NCBI GenBank assembly: GCA_025766275.1 | Contig: JAFKAC010000058.1 | Location: 1 to 64,000, forward strand | Direction: 5' to 3' | Origin: Lactarius indigo | Lineage: Eukaryota > Basidiomycota > Agaricomycetes > Russulales > Russulaceae | DNA length: 64,000 nt | Shown here: positions 38,936-50,126 of the stretch, one piece after another | Layout: each line of letters opens with the position of its first letter | How positions within the stretch are numbered: position 1 is the stretch's first letter | Made by a program: the position numbers and the translations under genes | The notes under the pieces: generated by a model | The model's input: the letters and a program-made list of their open reading frames with translations, nothing else | The model's database searches: none | Told to the model about the DNA's origin: nothing

Positions 38936-40050
38936 CGAAATGTGTACGCTTGGTAGAATGACAAGCCGCGAGTGAGGAGTCTTAGCGATCCCCTTGAGTT
39001 AGCCGATGAGCGTACCTGGCAGAGACGCGGGGGCCTGCACGCACTTATCCTATGCTTGCGCAGTGAGGACCGCATCGAGCTTGAAAAGTGTGTCGATGTC
39101 GAAGATGGTTGAATAGGACAAGGCGGTGGCCACCATATCACACAAGTGACTGTCACCTGCGATGTGGGGTCTAGCGCGCGGACGTGTGTGAGCTTATTCC
39201 CGGAAAGTAAGGCGGTGAAACGGAGGGGCAGATGATGGGTATGACTGTCCCACTTTGGAAATGACGTTGACAACGTGCTCCAAGGAAGCGCACTTCTCTG
39301 AAAGCATTATCATCCGCTCCTTCAGCCACTTCTCGGCGTCGCGGCGGGAGGCCCGCAGCACGGAAACTCGCCATTTGTGCTACATAGCGAGGAGCGCATC
39401 ATTCCGGCATATGACTCATAAACCGGAGACAAAGGACAGATTGTTGTGAGAGGTGGAAGTGTGTTGAAATAAGTTCGTCAAGCTTTAGTGGACGAGAAAC
39501 GAGGGCCAGAGGAAAACATGGGGAGGTAGAAACGCACGCGCAGCAAGTTACTCGATTGTGGATTCTACGGTTGGGGAATGACGGATCGATGATATGCCTT
39601 TTTGTTTCTGAAAAAATGGATCGGCCGGAAATTTAATAGGTAAGCGTGCAAAGTTTCGAAGAGTTATTTGACCTGTTGCGAACCGGTAGTGAGACGGGAT
39701 GGTCGAGACAGCATTGGTACACCACGGTGAGAACCCTTACCTAACTCCTTGACACCCCCAGTGCGACAGACGAGGCCTCTCTTCGCCCCGAAACAGCTTT
39801 AGTTAGAAGTGCCCTCGACCATAATTGTCTCTCGCGTCGATTGGACATAAGGTACACGCAGGGGTACTCGTTCCGATTCTGGTTCACCGAACGAGATGCA
39901 CCCCGTGAGCTCGGCGGTCTGTGCTTCGCCCTAAATTAGATGCAAAAAACAACTGAATCCCTACATACCTTGTCTTTTAAAGGATTCTCCACGAATAATA
40001 AGGTAGCGTGGGCTCTTTCTTGTCGCTTTCGCAGATGTGTAGGAGTGTAG
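38936..40050 (-). pseudogene. Decayed eIF3m-like gene, block E
   Basis: Minus-strand pieces in eIF3m order: a 5' part around 40000-39760 resembling the N-terminal exons of block A; RDAEKWLKERMIMLSEKCAS (about 39340-39290, eIF3m DVEKWL...EEKSAFL); and a C-terminal part near 39150-39050 with FDIDTLFKLDAVLTAQA (eIF3m FDFDPLFKLDAVVAAK). Stops separate them. It sits tail-to-tail with copy 6, as blocks A and B do with copies 1 and 2. Confidence 0.6.
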
Positions 40051-40239
40051 ACAAAATCGTTGGCGCTAAGAAAACAGACACAACGAAGCTAAACAATATT
40101 AATATCGCCTCGCGTCATTGAAGCCGAGTCACCCCAATGCCATCGTGTCTGGTGTCTAAGCCTTCATATGGAGACTAACTCTGATGGAGGTCCAAGGGGC
40201 TCCTCTCAGAGAGTAACTTCTATGAATGCGCAGACTTTC

Positions 40240-40830
40240 AAGTTACCGAGCCACGGAACGTGACACTCTTGGGTGCCTGTCCACTTTTGCTACCTTCGTA
40301 GCTTGACTGTGGAGGACACAATCCGACTTCGCAGAATAACTCTGCGTTCTCTTTCGCCAATATCCACTGGATTCTCTCTCCGCACGTGTCTATTCGGAAA
40401 ATGTGTGCTGGATATCGACCACTGGCGTTGAGTTTTCGTGCTAGACACCTTACGGCTACACCCCGCAGACCATCTTTTCGGCTGATTCTAAGCGTGAGCA
40501 ATAAGCTCCCAAACAGAGTCCGTAAGAGACTCGGCCACGACCACTTACGACGGCACCTAAAACTAATCATTGACCCCATGATATACGAAGTTTTAGGCAA
40601 CGCTCCAACCCAACTCACTTGTTTTTCAGCTTCGCAAAGCACCCGAAGCACCCCTGCCGATTTCTCATAATAGGTGACGCTATGTCCTTTACGAGGGAAC
40701 GTCGACATGTGGAAGTGCTTTATGAGGACCAGTCCATCCATGTCCGCCATAGCTTAATACGTAGTCCAGACCACGCGCATCGCCGCAGTGAGCTGGAGTG
40801 CCTCGTCAGTGACCCTTCCGTCTGACAATT
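40240..40830. repeat. Dispersed repeat with DUF6535-like relic, copy 2 of 3
   Basis: PTSQNNSAFSFANIHW, encoded at about 40323-40370 on the plus strand, parallels ISQDPYAFSLANIYRG of the relic at 26940. The following 300 bp match 27150-27430 and 55150-55440. No gene remains. Confidence 0.4.
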
Positions 40831-40959
40831 GCGTTGGTAGGAAAAAAGGAAGGCGAGTTTGGCTGCGCTAAGTCAGGAGTGCACAGTATTAAGGAGTGCG
40901 AGACGATTGCCGGCGCGAAGGTCGAACGAGGAGTCGAACCGAATGTATGCGCAGCGGTG

Positions 40960-41860
40960 CGAAACCTCTGACGGTCTGAGCGAGCTTGTCGGTTAACAAG
41001 CCGGTGCGGAATCGTTTTCTTTACAATAACCTCAACGTATGGTTAATACCAAGGAGAAAAGGAGGGCGGTGGAGAGCTCACTGTCATGGAATAGAGCTCG
41101 GCTTGGGTTGCGTACACCCGGAGCGCCGCGGCTACTTGCACGTAAGTTCTGGTTGGTGCTCTGGAATACGTGGCTGGCGAGAATAAGTAGACGCACATAG
41201 CGCTCGAGCTGAGCGGCATCCAGAACTGCATTTACTTGATGTATTTTTGTGTTGTCGTCAGGGCCGGGCGACGAACGGAGACAGATTCTCGGGATACTAC
41301 GTACCGTGCTCCCCGGAGGTGTCTACGTGTATGTGCTGCAAGGCGTACAGCTCGCCAAGCTCTCCACTTGAAAATATCCAGAGTACAAACAGCGGGTGCA
41401 GTTACGCAGCGAGGGCAGCATCGAGCTTGAAGAGCAGGACGAAGTCAAAGATGGTCGGTTCGGATAGGGCCGTGGCGACAGCGTCAATCACGGCGCGCTA
41501 TTCCGCTTGCAGTGCAGTCTCTGCATGGAGATTGGGCGTCAGTTTGTGAAGCAGAAAGAGAGGCAGAGACGGTACAGCTGCCCCCCTTCGGAAAACACGT
41601 CGACAAGGCGCTCTTCTCCGGGGGAGTAAACTCCCAAATGAGCTACTTCTCGGCATCAATGCAGGAGACCTGCGGCATGTGCAGTTTCGTTTGTGCTGGC
41701 GAGATCCATGGGACGTGTTGGAGACCAGACGACGGACAGCAGATTGTCGTGGGAGCGGATCTGGCAAGCTTCAGTTGTGTCGTTTGCGGACCTACGGTTA
41801 CGCGATCACGTGCGTCTCGTCGGATCGTGAACGAGGCACTCAACGACGACTAACTAGTAC
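40960..41860 (-). pseudogene. Decayed eIF3m-like gene, block F
   Basis: Minus-strand remnant just upstream of copy 7. Pieces include TNETAHAAGLLH (about 41700; compare TNNETACAARVKEW of block D), a TPPEKSALSTCFPKGG stretch (about 41620-41590), and around 41470-41400 FDFVLLFKLDAALAA (eIF3m FDFDPLFKLDAVVAA). Frames are interrupted by stops. Confidence 0.6.
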
Positions 41861-41871
41861 CATAGACTTCA

Positions 41872-41978
41872 ATGTCCCGGGCACGCATGCAATAAAAGCG
41901 TCCTCAAGACAATCAAATACTTGTAAATTAGAAATGTGAATATAATCAATTAAAAGTGATTGCGGAGGGCAGTGACAC
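41872..41978 (+). pseudogene. 5' remnant of DUF6535 copy 7, left of the hAT insertion
   Basis: CATAGACTTCAATGTCCCGG matches the start region of the other copies (TTTTCAATGTCCCAAGC and similar). The frame stops after seven codons. The rest of the gene continues on the far side of the hAT element at 48263, so the transposon split an array copy near its first exon. Confidence 0.55.
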
Positions 41979-42249
41979 TAGTGTTGCCGTGGCTCGGCTC
42001 AGCTTGGCTTGGCTCAGCTAAGCACAGCTCGACCAAAAAAGGACGAGCTGAGCTGAGCCACTCCAAATTGAGCTGGCTCAAGCTAGGCTGAGCCGGCTCA
42101 AGCCACCCAAAAGTACGAATAGAAAATTGTACCTTTTTGGGTAGCCTGAGTCAGCCAAGCCAACGAAACCACATTGGAGGTGAGGTCTAACGCGTGTGAA
42201 TTCGACCCTCGAATTGTACAGACAAGTCAAGTCCTGGGTCTGAAGATTC

Positions 42250-42930
42250 GAATCCCCCCCCCGTCGTCCCTCCTCTGCACAAACTGGCCAGAGGTCTGCG
42301 CGCTGTCTGCGCGCTGTTCGCGTTGTCCGCCCGCCGACCTCTGGCCTTTTCTGTGCTCTCGCCGCCCCTCGCTTGCTCTGGTTGCCCCTCGCCGCCGCTC
42401 GTCGCCACTCGCCGCCCCTCGCTCTCTCTGGTGGCTGCTCGTCGCCGCTCATCGCCACTCGCCGCCCCTCGCTCGCTCTGGTCGCCGCTCGTCGCCGCTC
42501 GCCTGCTCTGGTCGCCGCTCGTCACCCCTCGCCGCCCCTTGCCTGCTCTCGTCGCCGCTCGTCGCCGCTCGCCGCCCCTCGCTCTTGTCGCCGCTGCTCG
42601 TCGCCGCTCGCCGCCCCTCACTCTCGTCGCCGCCCGTCGCCGCCCATCGCCGCTCCTCTGGCCACCGCGCAGCCGTTGGTGCCGCTGCCACCACCCTCGC
42701 TGCCACCGCCACCACCGCCCTCGCGTCGCCGCTGCTCGTCGCCGCTCGCCGCCCCTCACTCTCGTCGCCGCCCGTCGCCGCCCATCGCCGCTCCTCTGGC
42801 CACCGCGCAGCCGTTGGTGCCGCTGCCACCACCCTCGCTGCCACCGCCGCCACCGCCCTCGCGTCGCCGCCGCCGCCACCGCCGCCACCGCCCTCGCGTC
42901 GCCGCCGCCGCCACCGCTACCACCCTCACT
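42250..42930. repeat. GC-rich minisatellite in the hAT left end
   Basis: Degenerate CGCCGCTCGTCGCC-type repeats, containing a 138-bp unit duplicated almost exactly (starts about 42591 and 42729). Long open frames on both strands (Arg/Ser/Pro-rich or Ala/Gly/Arg-rich) result from the lack of A and T and are not genes. Confidence 0.8.
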
Positions 42931-43190
42931 GCCGGCGCTGGCACCCGCCCACCTTCGGATGACCATCGGGTGCCCCTGGATGTCTCGGACACCCTCGGAA
43001 GGCCCTCGGACACCCTCGGACACCCTCGGACACCCTCCTCTTGCCCCTCCACACCCCCCTTTCTCTTCCCACCCCCTTTTCCCTCTCTGGCCACCCCAGG
43101 TGAGTCGCACAGGTCCCCTACTTTTATGTAGTTCATTCCTAGGTACAAATACATGTATATAGCCTTGTTGCAAATAAAATTCTCTTTAAA

Positions 43191-46100
43191 CTACTGCTCA
43201 CTAATGCCCCTGAGATAAGCCCTCAAGTCCTCAACTGGTCTGACTGCCTCCATTCCCTCCAGCTCTTCCATTTCATCCTTCTCTCCAAGCCCTTCAGTAA
43301 AATTGAGTTCCCTTTTATACTTTGCCTGGAACTTGAGTATCTGTATGGCTTCCATGCTGCCTGGCTTAAGGCGGTTCCTCCTGGCTCTAGCTGTCTCCTT
43401 GCTTGCTGAGAAGACACGCTCACATGGGACTGAAGTGGCTTGAATGGGGAGTAAGTCCATGGCAAGCTTGAAGAGTGTTGGCCACTTTTTCTGGTGTTCC
43501 TGCCATTCCAACTACTGTCAGTACTCCCTAACAAAATGAACCATTCTACATACCTGCCAGAACTCAAGAATATTGGCATATTTGACTGGGGCTGCTAGAT
43601 AGTCATCAACTTCACCTTCTAAGGTATTTGCCTGTGGTCTGTAGACAGGCATTGGGCCAATACCAAGGTTTGCCAAAGTGGCCTGCATGCCACCAAATGG
43701 TTCAGGGGGTGGAGGGGGTACAGTTGATCTAGTAGGGGCTCTAGATGGTGTGTACAATGGTCTGAGCTACTTAGAATTTTAGTTTTAGAGTAGCATGATA
43801 AAATTAAAAGCACTCACTGCATCAAGGAGGTGGCGCTTTACTGCTTCAGAAACATTTGATTGGTAGTGTTGCTTGAACCATTCAAGCTTTGTCAAAGGGT
43901 TAAGAACTGTTTACATGAGATGAGAAATTATGCAGAATATTAAGACAGCCACTCACCCATTGAAAGCTGATATACTGGAAGGTCAAGGGCCTGCATAGAA
44001 TATGGAACTATCTTCTCTGAAGCTTTTCCAATAATAAGACCAATGTCCTGTCTCTCAGTCTCCAAGGTATTTGCCAAGTCATTCAGGGTTTTTAAAAAGC
44101 CCTCAAATGCAGCAACTGTGCCACAAAGTGTTGGCGTCTTCTCATAAGAAAGTGATTGCTGATACCAGAAGGGGATCTAATAAATAAATTAATAGACAAT
44201 CAGAGAGAGAAAATGTCTGCACACCTGAAGAATTCTCTGAAGTCCCCCAAGGACCCTCCAATCTTCCTCATTTAATGGGTCTGGCCCTCCCTCCTGAGTA
44301 AACCTATCAATTGCCTAACTAAAAGTTAGCATTAGAATTTATTAAATGGCTTAAAAAATACCTCTCTCAAAATAAATGCCCTCTTGATCATTAAATAGGC
44401 AGAGGACCACCTGGTCTCCACATCAAGAATTAATTGCAAAGGAGGCACATTTGACTCCTTTGCAATTGTAGAAAATATATCACGCCTTCGTGATGAGTTG
44501 CGGATCTATTATAAATAAATTAGAAAAAAAAAAAAGAAAAAAGAAAAAACTCGGAAAAAGAAACAAGAAAAAGAAAAAGAAAAAGAAAAAGAAAAAGAAA
44601 AAGAAAAAGAAAAAGAAAAAGAAAAAGAAAAAGAAAAAGAAAAAGAAAAAGAAAAAGAAAAAGAAAAAGAAAAAGAAAAAGAAAAAGAAAAAGAAAAAAG
44701 ACAAAAAAACTCGAAAAAAAGAAGGGAAAAAGAAGAAAAAAAAGAAAAAAAAAAAGGAAAGGCTCACATAAACAATAATTTGCTGAAGCCTTTTAACTTG
44801 GTCAAAACCAAGTTCAACTGCTTCCTCAAGCATTGCCTTGCATGCAAGATTTACAATATGGGCAAAGCATCTAAAAAGTGTTAGCAAAAAAATATTAAAT
44901 AGTTTGACACTTACCTGATGTGGCGCTGCTCTGCAGAAAACCCAGTATTAGGATATTGCTTCTTTAACTGAGTTTCTAGTGCCTCCATCATAGAGCTGTT
45001 GTTGGATGCATTATCTGTTGTTATCCAACCAATCTTTATTTAAAAAAAAATTAATTAGTCGAAATTTATATATAAAATGAAGTAGACATTACCTTTCTTT
45101 CAAGCCCCATCCTAGTAATGATAAAATGAAAGACCTCAGCTAACCTCTCTCCAGTGTGGGACCCAGGAAAATAGACAAATCCAATAAGGTCAGCTCTAAG
45201 GGTTAGCTTTTGCTGGCCATCTTGAGTCTGGATCTGCTCCAGCCAGTGAGCAGTAACAGCCATGTATGGCTTGAGGTCAGGGTCTGTCCACATGTCTGTG
45301 GTAAAAGAGACCCTCCCAAGGCAGCTTGTCTAAATAGAAGTTAGCCCTCAAGCACTAAGATATAATAATAAAATATTACCTGAATATGCTGAGACAAATT
45401 GTGGAGTGCCTCTGTACAGTTCTCCACAATGCGCTTCTGCATAGTGGTCCTGTGAGGGATGTCTGCATCACTCAGCTCAGGGCGGAGTAGGAGACACAGG
45501 TGGCGGAACTCTGGTCTCTCCACAATCATCATAGGCTAAAAAAAAAAAAAAAAACATTAAATAGGGAAAAAAAATTAAAATTAAATAAAAAACCTGATCT
45601 GTGGCAACAATAAATTGCACAAGGCCATCTAAAAAGTTGTCTTGAGTGAAGGGAGTGCGGCACCTAGCTTGATGCTCTACAGGAACTCCAGTAACTCTTG
45701 CAACAGCTTCTTCTCCCTCTTTACCTCTCAGCTCAATTTTGAGTCTTTGGCACTCTGTAACCCACTCATCTGCATGGTGATTGAGCAGATGGGACCGCAG
45801 AGGACCTGTTGCAGTAGTGGAGCGATATGAGTGTACTTTGATGGACGCATCCTCTTGATGAAGTATCCTATAAAAATAATTTTTAGAAATAAAAATAAAA
45901 ATAAGAATAAAAAACTCACAAGCAAAACTTGCACTGTTTCTTCCCATCAACAGCCTGAAAAAACCTCAAGGTGTCATCACCTGAGCCCAGCCTTGAACCA
46001 GCTTTTTGAGCCCTCCTTGGGCGGCGAGTTGGAGTTGGAGGGTCAGAGTTGCCTTCCTGAGGGCTATTGAAATTAGCACCACCCTCCTGAGAGCCATCTG

Positions 46101-46532
46101 ACCCATTTCCAAGGTCAAAGTTCTCAGGTTGGGGTGAGCTAAGGCCTCCCTGTATTAAATTTGTTAAAAAATGATTATAAAATTAATAAAATAGATACTC
46201 ACTTGATTGGCAGCCTGAGCAGGTGAAGAACCTGCAAAGGGGTCCTCTCCCTGCTGTGAGGGTCCAGGAGGGCCACCTGAAGCTGCAGAAGAGCCTAGAT
46301 TAAAGTGCACATGTCTGGCACTGGCAACTGATGTCTGAGCAGCTGTGGATGAGACTAACACAATATGAGTGTATGGATACCATCAAAACAATGAGCACAT
46401 ACCATCAAGCTGAAAAGACATCTCCAAAGCACCACCAGGAAGCTCCCGCTGTTTGACCTGGCTCTTCTTGGTCTTTGGCCTTTTTGGAGTCCTCTTGGGT
46501 GTTGAAGGGGCCCTCTTCCTAGATCCAGCCAT
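43191..46532 (-). CDS. hAT transposase with BED zinc finger and C-terminal dimerisation domain
   Basis: Multi-exon transposase. ATG at 46532 (MAGSRKRAPSTPKRTPKRPK, a basic nuclear-localisation-like start); first exon to about 46403, second 46342-46203, and further exons across A/T-rich introns. Domains in order: a BED-type finger (KKQCKFC, then HLLNHHADEW, about 45910-45760), the first acidic catalytic region FTTDMWTDPDLKPYMAVTAH (about 45300), the second GWITTDNASNNSSMMEALE (about 45030-44980), CFAHIVNLACKAMLEEA (44870), DVETRWSSAYLMIKRA (about 44410), and the hAT dimerisation domain LLPIQATSVPCERVFSASKE followed by RRNRLKP (about 43460-43380). The key D, D and E positions are present and I see no stop inside recognised exons, so it may encode active transposase; every splice junction is not proven. 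The last exon ends at 43191. Confidence 0.8.
44521..44756. repeat. (GAAAAA)n microsatellite in a transposase intron
   Basis: Near-perfect hexamer repeat (about 44570-44698) with less regular A/G sequence on both sides. On the coding strand it is a long polypyrimidine run. Lys-rich and Phe-rich open frames here are artefacts. Confidence 0.9.
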
Positions 46533-46929
46533 AGTAGACGTAGCCAAGAGTAGTACAAAAAAAAATAAAAGAAGCAAGCTGAAGTAGATCAGCTGAGATC
46601 AGGCAGAGATGAGGAGAGATGAGACTGTAGCAGACAGCAGGAGCCGAGACGAGAGCGTGGGAATGCGCGTCGTACATGCGGTGGCTGCGAAAATTCCTTG
46701 CCCTTGCATTGCGCAACTCGCGTTCGTGCTCGCGAGCACCACTGGCACGGGTTTACGACCCACCCTCTCTCTTGGCCACAAAGTAAGTACTTCTTTTTTT
46801 TTTGCCTGGCTCACTGACTCGCCCACACGCGCCCTCGCAGGTAACAAGGCAGCGGCAGGACCTGCCCTGCGATAGCCACGCCCCGAACCCCCAAGCCCCC
46901 AAGGCAGCCACGGCGATGGCGCCAGCCCT

Positions 46930-47815
46930 GGGGTGCGACGACCGCGACCGCGACCGCGACCACGACCACGACCACGACCACGACTACGACCACGACCACG
47001 ACTACGACCATGACCACGACTACGACCACGACCACGACCGCAACCGCAACCACGACCACGACCACCACGACCACCATGACCACCACCGCGGCAACCACGA
47101 CCACCACGGCGACCACGACCACCACAGCGACCACCACGGCGACGGCGACCACAACCACGACCACGATCGCAACCACGACCACGACCACAACTACGACCAC
47201 GACCGCAACTGCAACCGCAACCACGACCACGACCACCACGACCACCACCGCGGCAACCGCGACCACCACGGCGACCACGACCACCACAGCGACCACCACG
47301 GCGACCGCGACCATGACCGTGGCGACCATGACCACGACCACAACCACCACCGCAGCGACCGCGACCGCAACTGCGACCACAACCACCACCGCGACCACCA
47401 CCACCACCGCGGCAACCGCGATGACCATCGCGACAACCGCGACGACAACCGCGACCACCACCACCACCGCGGCGACTGCGACCACGACCGCGACGACAAC
47501 CACGACCGCGGCGACCGCGATTACCACCGCGGCGACCACGACCACCACCGCGGCAACCGCGACGACCATCGCGACGACCGCGACCACCACCGCGACCACG
47601 ACCACCACCGCGGCGACCACGACCGCGACGACAACCACGACCGCGGCGACCGCGATTACCACCGCGGCGACCACGACCACCACCGCGGCAACCGCGACGA
47701 CCATCGCGACGACCGCGACCACCACCGCGACCATGACCACCACCGCGGCGACCACTACGACCACCACCGTGGCAACCGCGACCACCACCGCGGCGACGAT
47801 GGCGATGCCTTCGAC
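46930..47815. repeat. GC-rich minisatellite in the hAT right end
   Basis: Repeats built from CGACCACGACCAC and CACCGCGGC. It contains a 135-bp unit repeated almost exactly (starts about 47491 and 47626). One plus frame reads as a His/Asp/Arg repeat of 344 codons and a minus frame as Ala/Val, both by-products of the repeat. Confidence 0.8.
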
Positions 47816-48262
47816 TCAGCCGCACCCAGGCAGTAGATAGAAAAAAAAAATGTATTCTCTATACTATGTAGTCTACAGCAATACACATGTTTTATTTTAT
47901 TTTGTCAGAGTTTGCGCAAGGTCGTCTGAGGAGACGCCAAAAAAGAGGACTTACCCACTTTTCTTCTGAGAGCCCCAGCAGACACTGGACACGCACGTTG
48001 AGCAAATATATTCCGTTTTTGGCCAGCTCGTTCCTGGCTCAGCCAGGCAGAATCCATTCTCGCCCGCTCACGCGTACTCACGAGCCGGGCGAGCCCTGCC
48101 TAATCTGGTCGTTCCTAATCGAGCCTGGCTCAGCCCAGCTCAGCCAGCTCGCGAGCCGAGCTGAGCCAATTTTGGTCCTGAGCCGATGTGTCAGCTTGGC
48201 TCGGCTCAAAACAGCTCAGCTTGGCTGGCTCAGCCGATTTGAGCCGAGCCACGGCAACACTA

Positions 48263-48960
48263 CGGGCACCTCGCCAAGATGACAGCTCAACCAAGCCAGG
48301 TATTGACCCGAGATCTGGTACTTTTCTCCCACTTGGCTTTATCCCCGTCACTCACGCAGATGACTGCGAGTACTACCCACCTCAGTCGGCGCAGAATCAA
48401 GCATCCCAGGCCGCTGAGGGCGTGTCTAACTTCGTCGATGGCTCCGGACCCATTTTTTAAATTTAGAAATGGCTTCGGAAGAAGACAAGAAGATGACGAA
48501 AGTATGAAAATCAGATGCTGATATGATTCTTATATTTGTGCGCCTCCGTAATTTAATGCCGTGCTTGACCCTAACTTAATGATCACAGACCGGTTTATTC
48601 TCTGTTGCCGTTGCATCTTTGATCTCGATGTTCATTCAGGATATTCAACCGAACCCACAGGACACCTCCAACTCCTAGTTTGCAAACATCTATCAGACCA
48701 TTTCCAACCCGAGTCAATCCAATATCCCCTTCCCTTTTTCCCCACTCCCATTTTCTCCACCAACGTATGCTATCTGGTCAATTCACTTTGGCTCTGAGCT
48801 TGGTCATCAACATTTCTTGTGCTCTTCTCACGACGTTGCTACAACAGCCGGCGCGAAGATACCTCAAGGCCAATCAGCTACATTACAAGTGAGCTCGGAT
48901 CTGCGTGTTCTTTACCGAAGGCATCGACAAGCGCGGGCCTGCGGATTGAGGAGCATACCG
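48263..48960 (+). pseudogene. DUF6535 pseudogene, array copy 7 (right part)
   Basis: Continues copy 7 after the hAT insertion. EGVSNFVDGSGPIF is intact, followed by TAA and TAG stops; then KKTRR-type frame-shifted sequence, the second-intron junction ATAGACCGGTTTATTC without the expected frame, and exon 3 homology (NPQDTSNS then TAG) to LLTTLLQQPARRYLKANQLH. It ends near 48900 within the membrane region, where eIF3m block G begins. Confidence 0.75.
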
Positions 48961-49960
48961 GGCTGTGACATGGGGGCCTCTGCGTCCACCTGGGCAGCTA
49001 TCTCTATCTTCTCGGCTTCGAAAACAAGTCGCTCGAGTCTTATTGGGTGTAGGGTCGGGCATCTTGCAGAGTCAATATGATGGAACCATCCCAAGATTGG
49101 AGACAAAAGCGTTGCCGGAGGGCACTCGTGGAGGATTACCTACCAGTCGGTGAGTACAAGTAGACATTTACATGACATGTAGTCGAGAGAATGCTGTTGC
49201 CGTTGGTATCAAGAACGACACGTTACACGTTTGAGACTGATGAGGGCATCCCACCATAGGTGTTTCAGACTGCTTCACTGCGCGGCGCCGGGCAAGGTGA
49301 CGACGTCAAGCGTAGCTATAAACCATGTGGGCCATCCCGCGAGGTGCTTAACCAACAGCGCCCACTCCTGCAGACCAAATACATCTGCGTAGGCTTGTCT
49401 ATGAACAAGGTGGCGCAGACAGCCTTTATATATGATAGCGTCGACGCGGGGCCATTCTCCAGGAAGAAAGGAAATGGGCGAGAGAAGACTTACTATCGAT
49501 GGTCCAGCGCTCTACTTGGGTCGCGGACACGTCTCGTGTTTCCAGGCGGCGACTCCATGTGCGTGCTGGAAGGGGTGCGGGTCATTCCGCCTGCCACTTG
49601 GGAATAGTATCTGGTGGAGCCGCGTAAAGAGCGACTACGCTTACGCAGCGAGGACCGTGTCACTTTTGAGGAAACGGCCGAGAAGACGATCAGGTCTGAC
49701 AGGGTCATAACAATCACATTGAATTTTACAACCTATGTGTCTGTTCAGCGAGAGGAGGTATGCAGGTCTGCACGGACAGCGAGGCACCTCAGGAGGTGAA
49801 GTAGGGAGAGAGGCAGGGGACGCACGACGGCTCCGCTTCGGAAAAGACGGCGGGAAGCGCTTCCAAAAAGTACTATACAAAATTGTTAATGGAGATGAGA
49901 AGCGTTCATTGTTCCAGTACCGATGCATTCGACTGAGAGTAACTTAAGGCGGCCAGCGGT
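48900..49960 (-). pseudogene. Decayed eIF3m-like gene, block G
   Basis: Minus-strand remnant. C-terminal piece FHHIDSARCPTLHPIRLERL followed by VFEAEKIEIAAQVDAEA (49090-48970), equivalent to pieces at 34600, 53150 and 55650. The middle piece near 49700-49620 reads TLSDLIVFSAVSSKVTRSSL, a degenerate form of the ATALSDLTIFDF...FKLDA stretch. The N-terminal region is missing or unrecognisable. Confidence 0.5.
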
Positions 49961-50126
49961 AGGGTTATGGTTACATCACTGAATCGGTTTGAGTTCAGCG
50001 CTAATCGATATTTGCTTGCGGTTCGCTCGAACTGGCCAAAGGCGGTCACTCTAGCCATTCCATAAGTGTTCTACCGCACCGCATCGCACTCTCTAACGAT
50101 TTACACATATCAAAGTCCTCACTGCA

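Larger units (their letters stand above)
41979..48262 (-). mobile_element. hAT-family DNA transposon, 6.3 kb
   Basis: Perfect 23-bp terminal inverted repeats begin TAGTGTTGCCGTGGCTCGGC (41979-42001) and end with the reverse complement (48240-48262). Both subterminal regions are dense in GCTCAGC/GAGCTGAGC motifs, as expected for transposase-binding repeats in hAT elements. Inside is a multi-exon hAT transposase gene on the minus strand (43191-46532), flanked by two GC-rich minisatellite regions. The expected 8-bp target duplication is not evident (left AGTGACAC, right CGGGCACC), so the flanks have diverged or the ends were rearranged. The element interrupts DUF6535 copy 7. Confidence 0.85.

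Noticed and set aside
40238..40750. 170-codon minus-strand frame
   Set aside because: Overlaps the dispersed repeat and relic; not conserved in the two sister repeats.
42174..43173. Long Arg/Pro/Ser- and Gly/Arg-rich open frames on both strands
   Set aside because: They come from the GC-rich minisatellite, which lacks stop codons in all frames; no domain.
44480..44887. Phe-rich and Lys-rich open frames
   Set aside because: Direct translation of the GAAAAA hexamer repeat within an intron.
46920..47815. CRISPR-like regular repeat array
   Set aside because: Units are contiguous and degenerate without unique spacers, and the organism is a eukaryote.
46599..47840. His/Asp-rich (344 codons), Gly/Arg-rich (408 codons) and Ala/Val-rich (325 codons) frames
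   Set aside because: All overlap the same minisatellite in different frames; composition is set by the repeat.
41971..48270. 8-bp target-site duplication for the hAT element
   Set aside because: The flanking octamers AGTGACAC and CGGGCACC do not match, so none is claimed.
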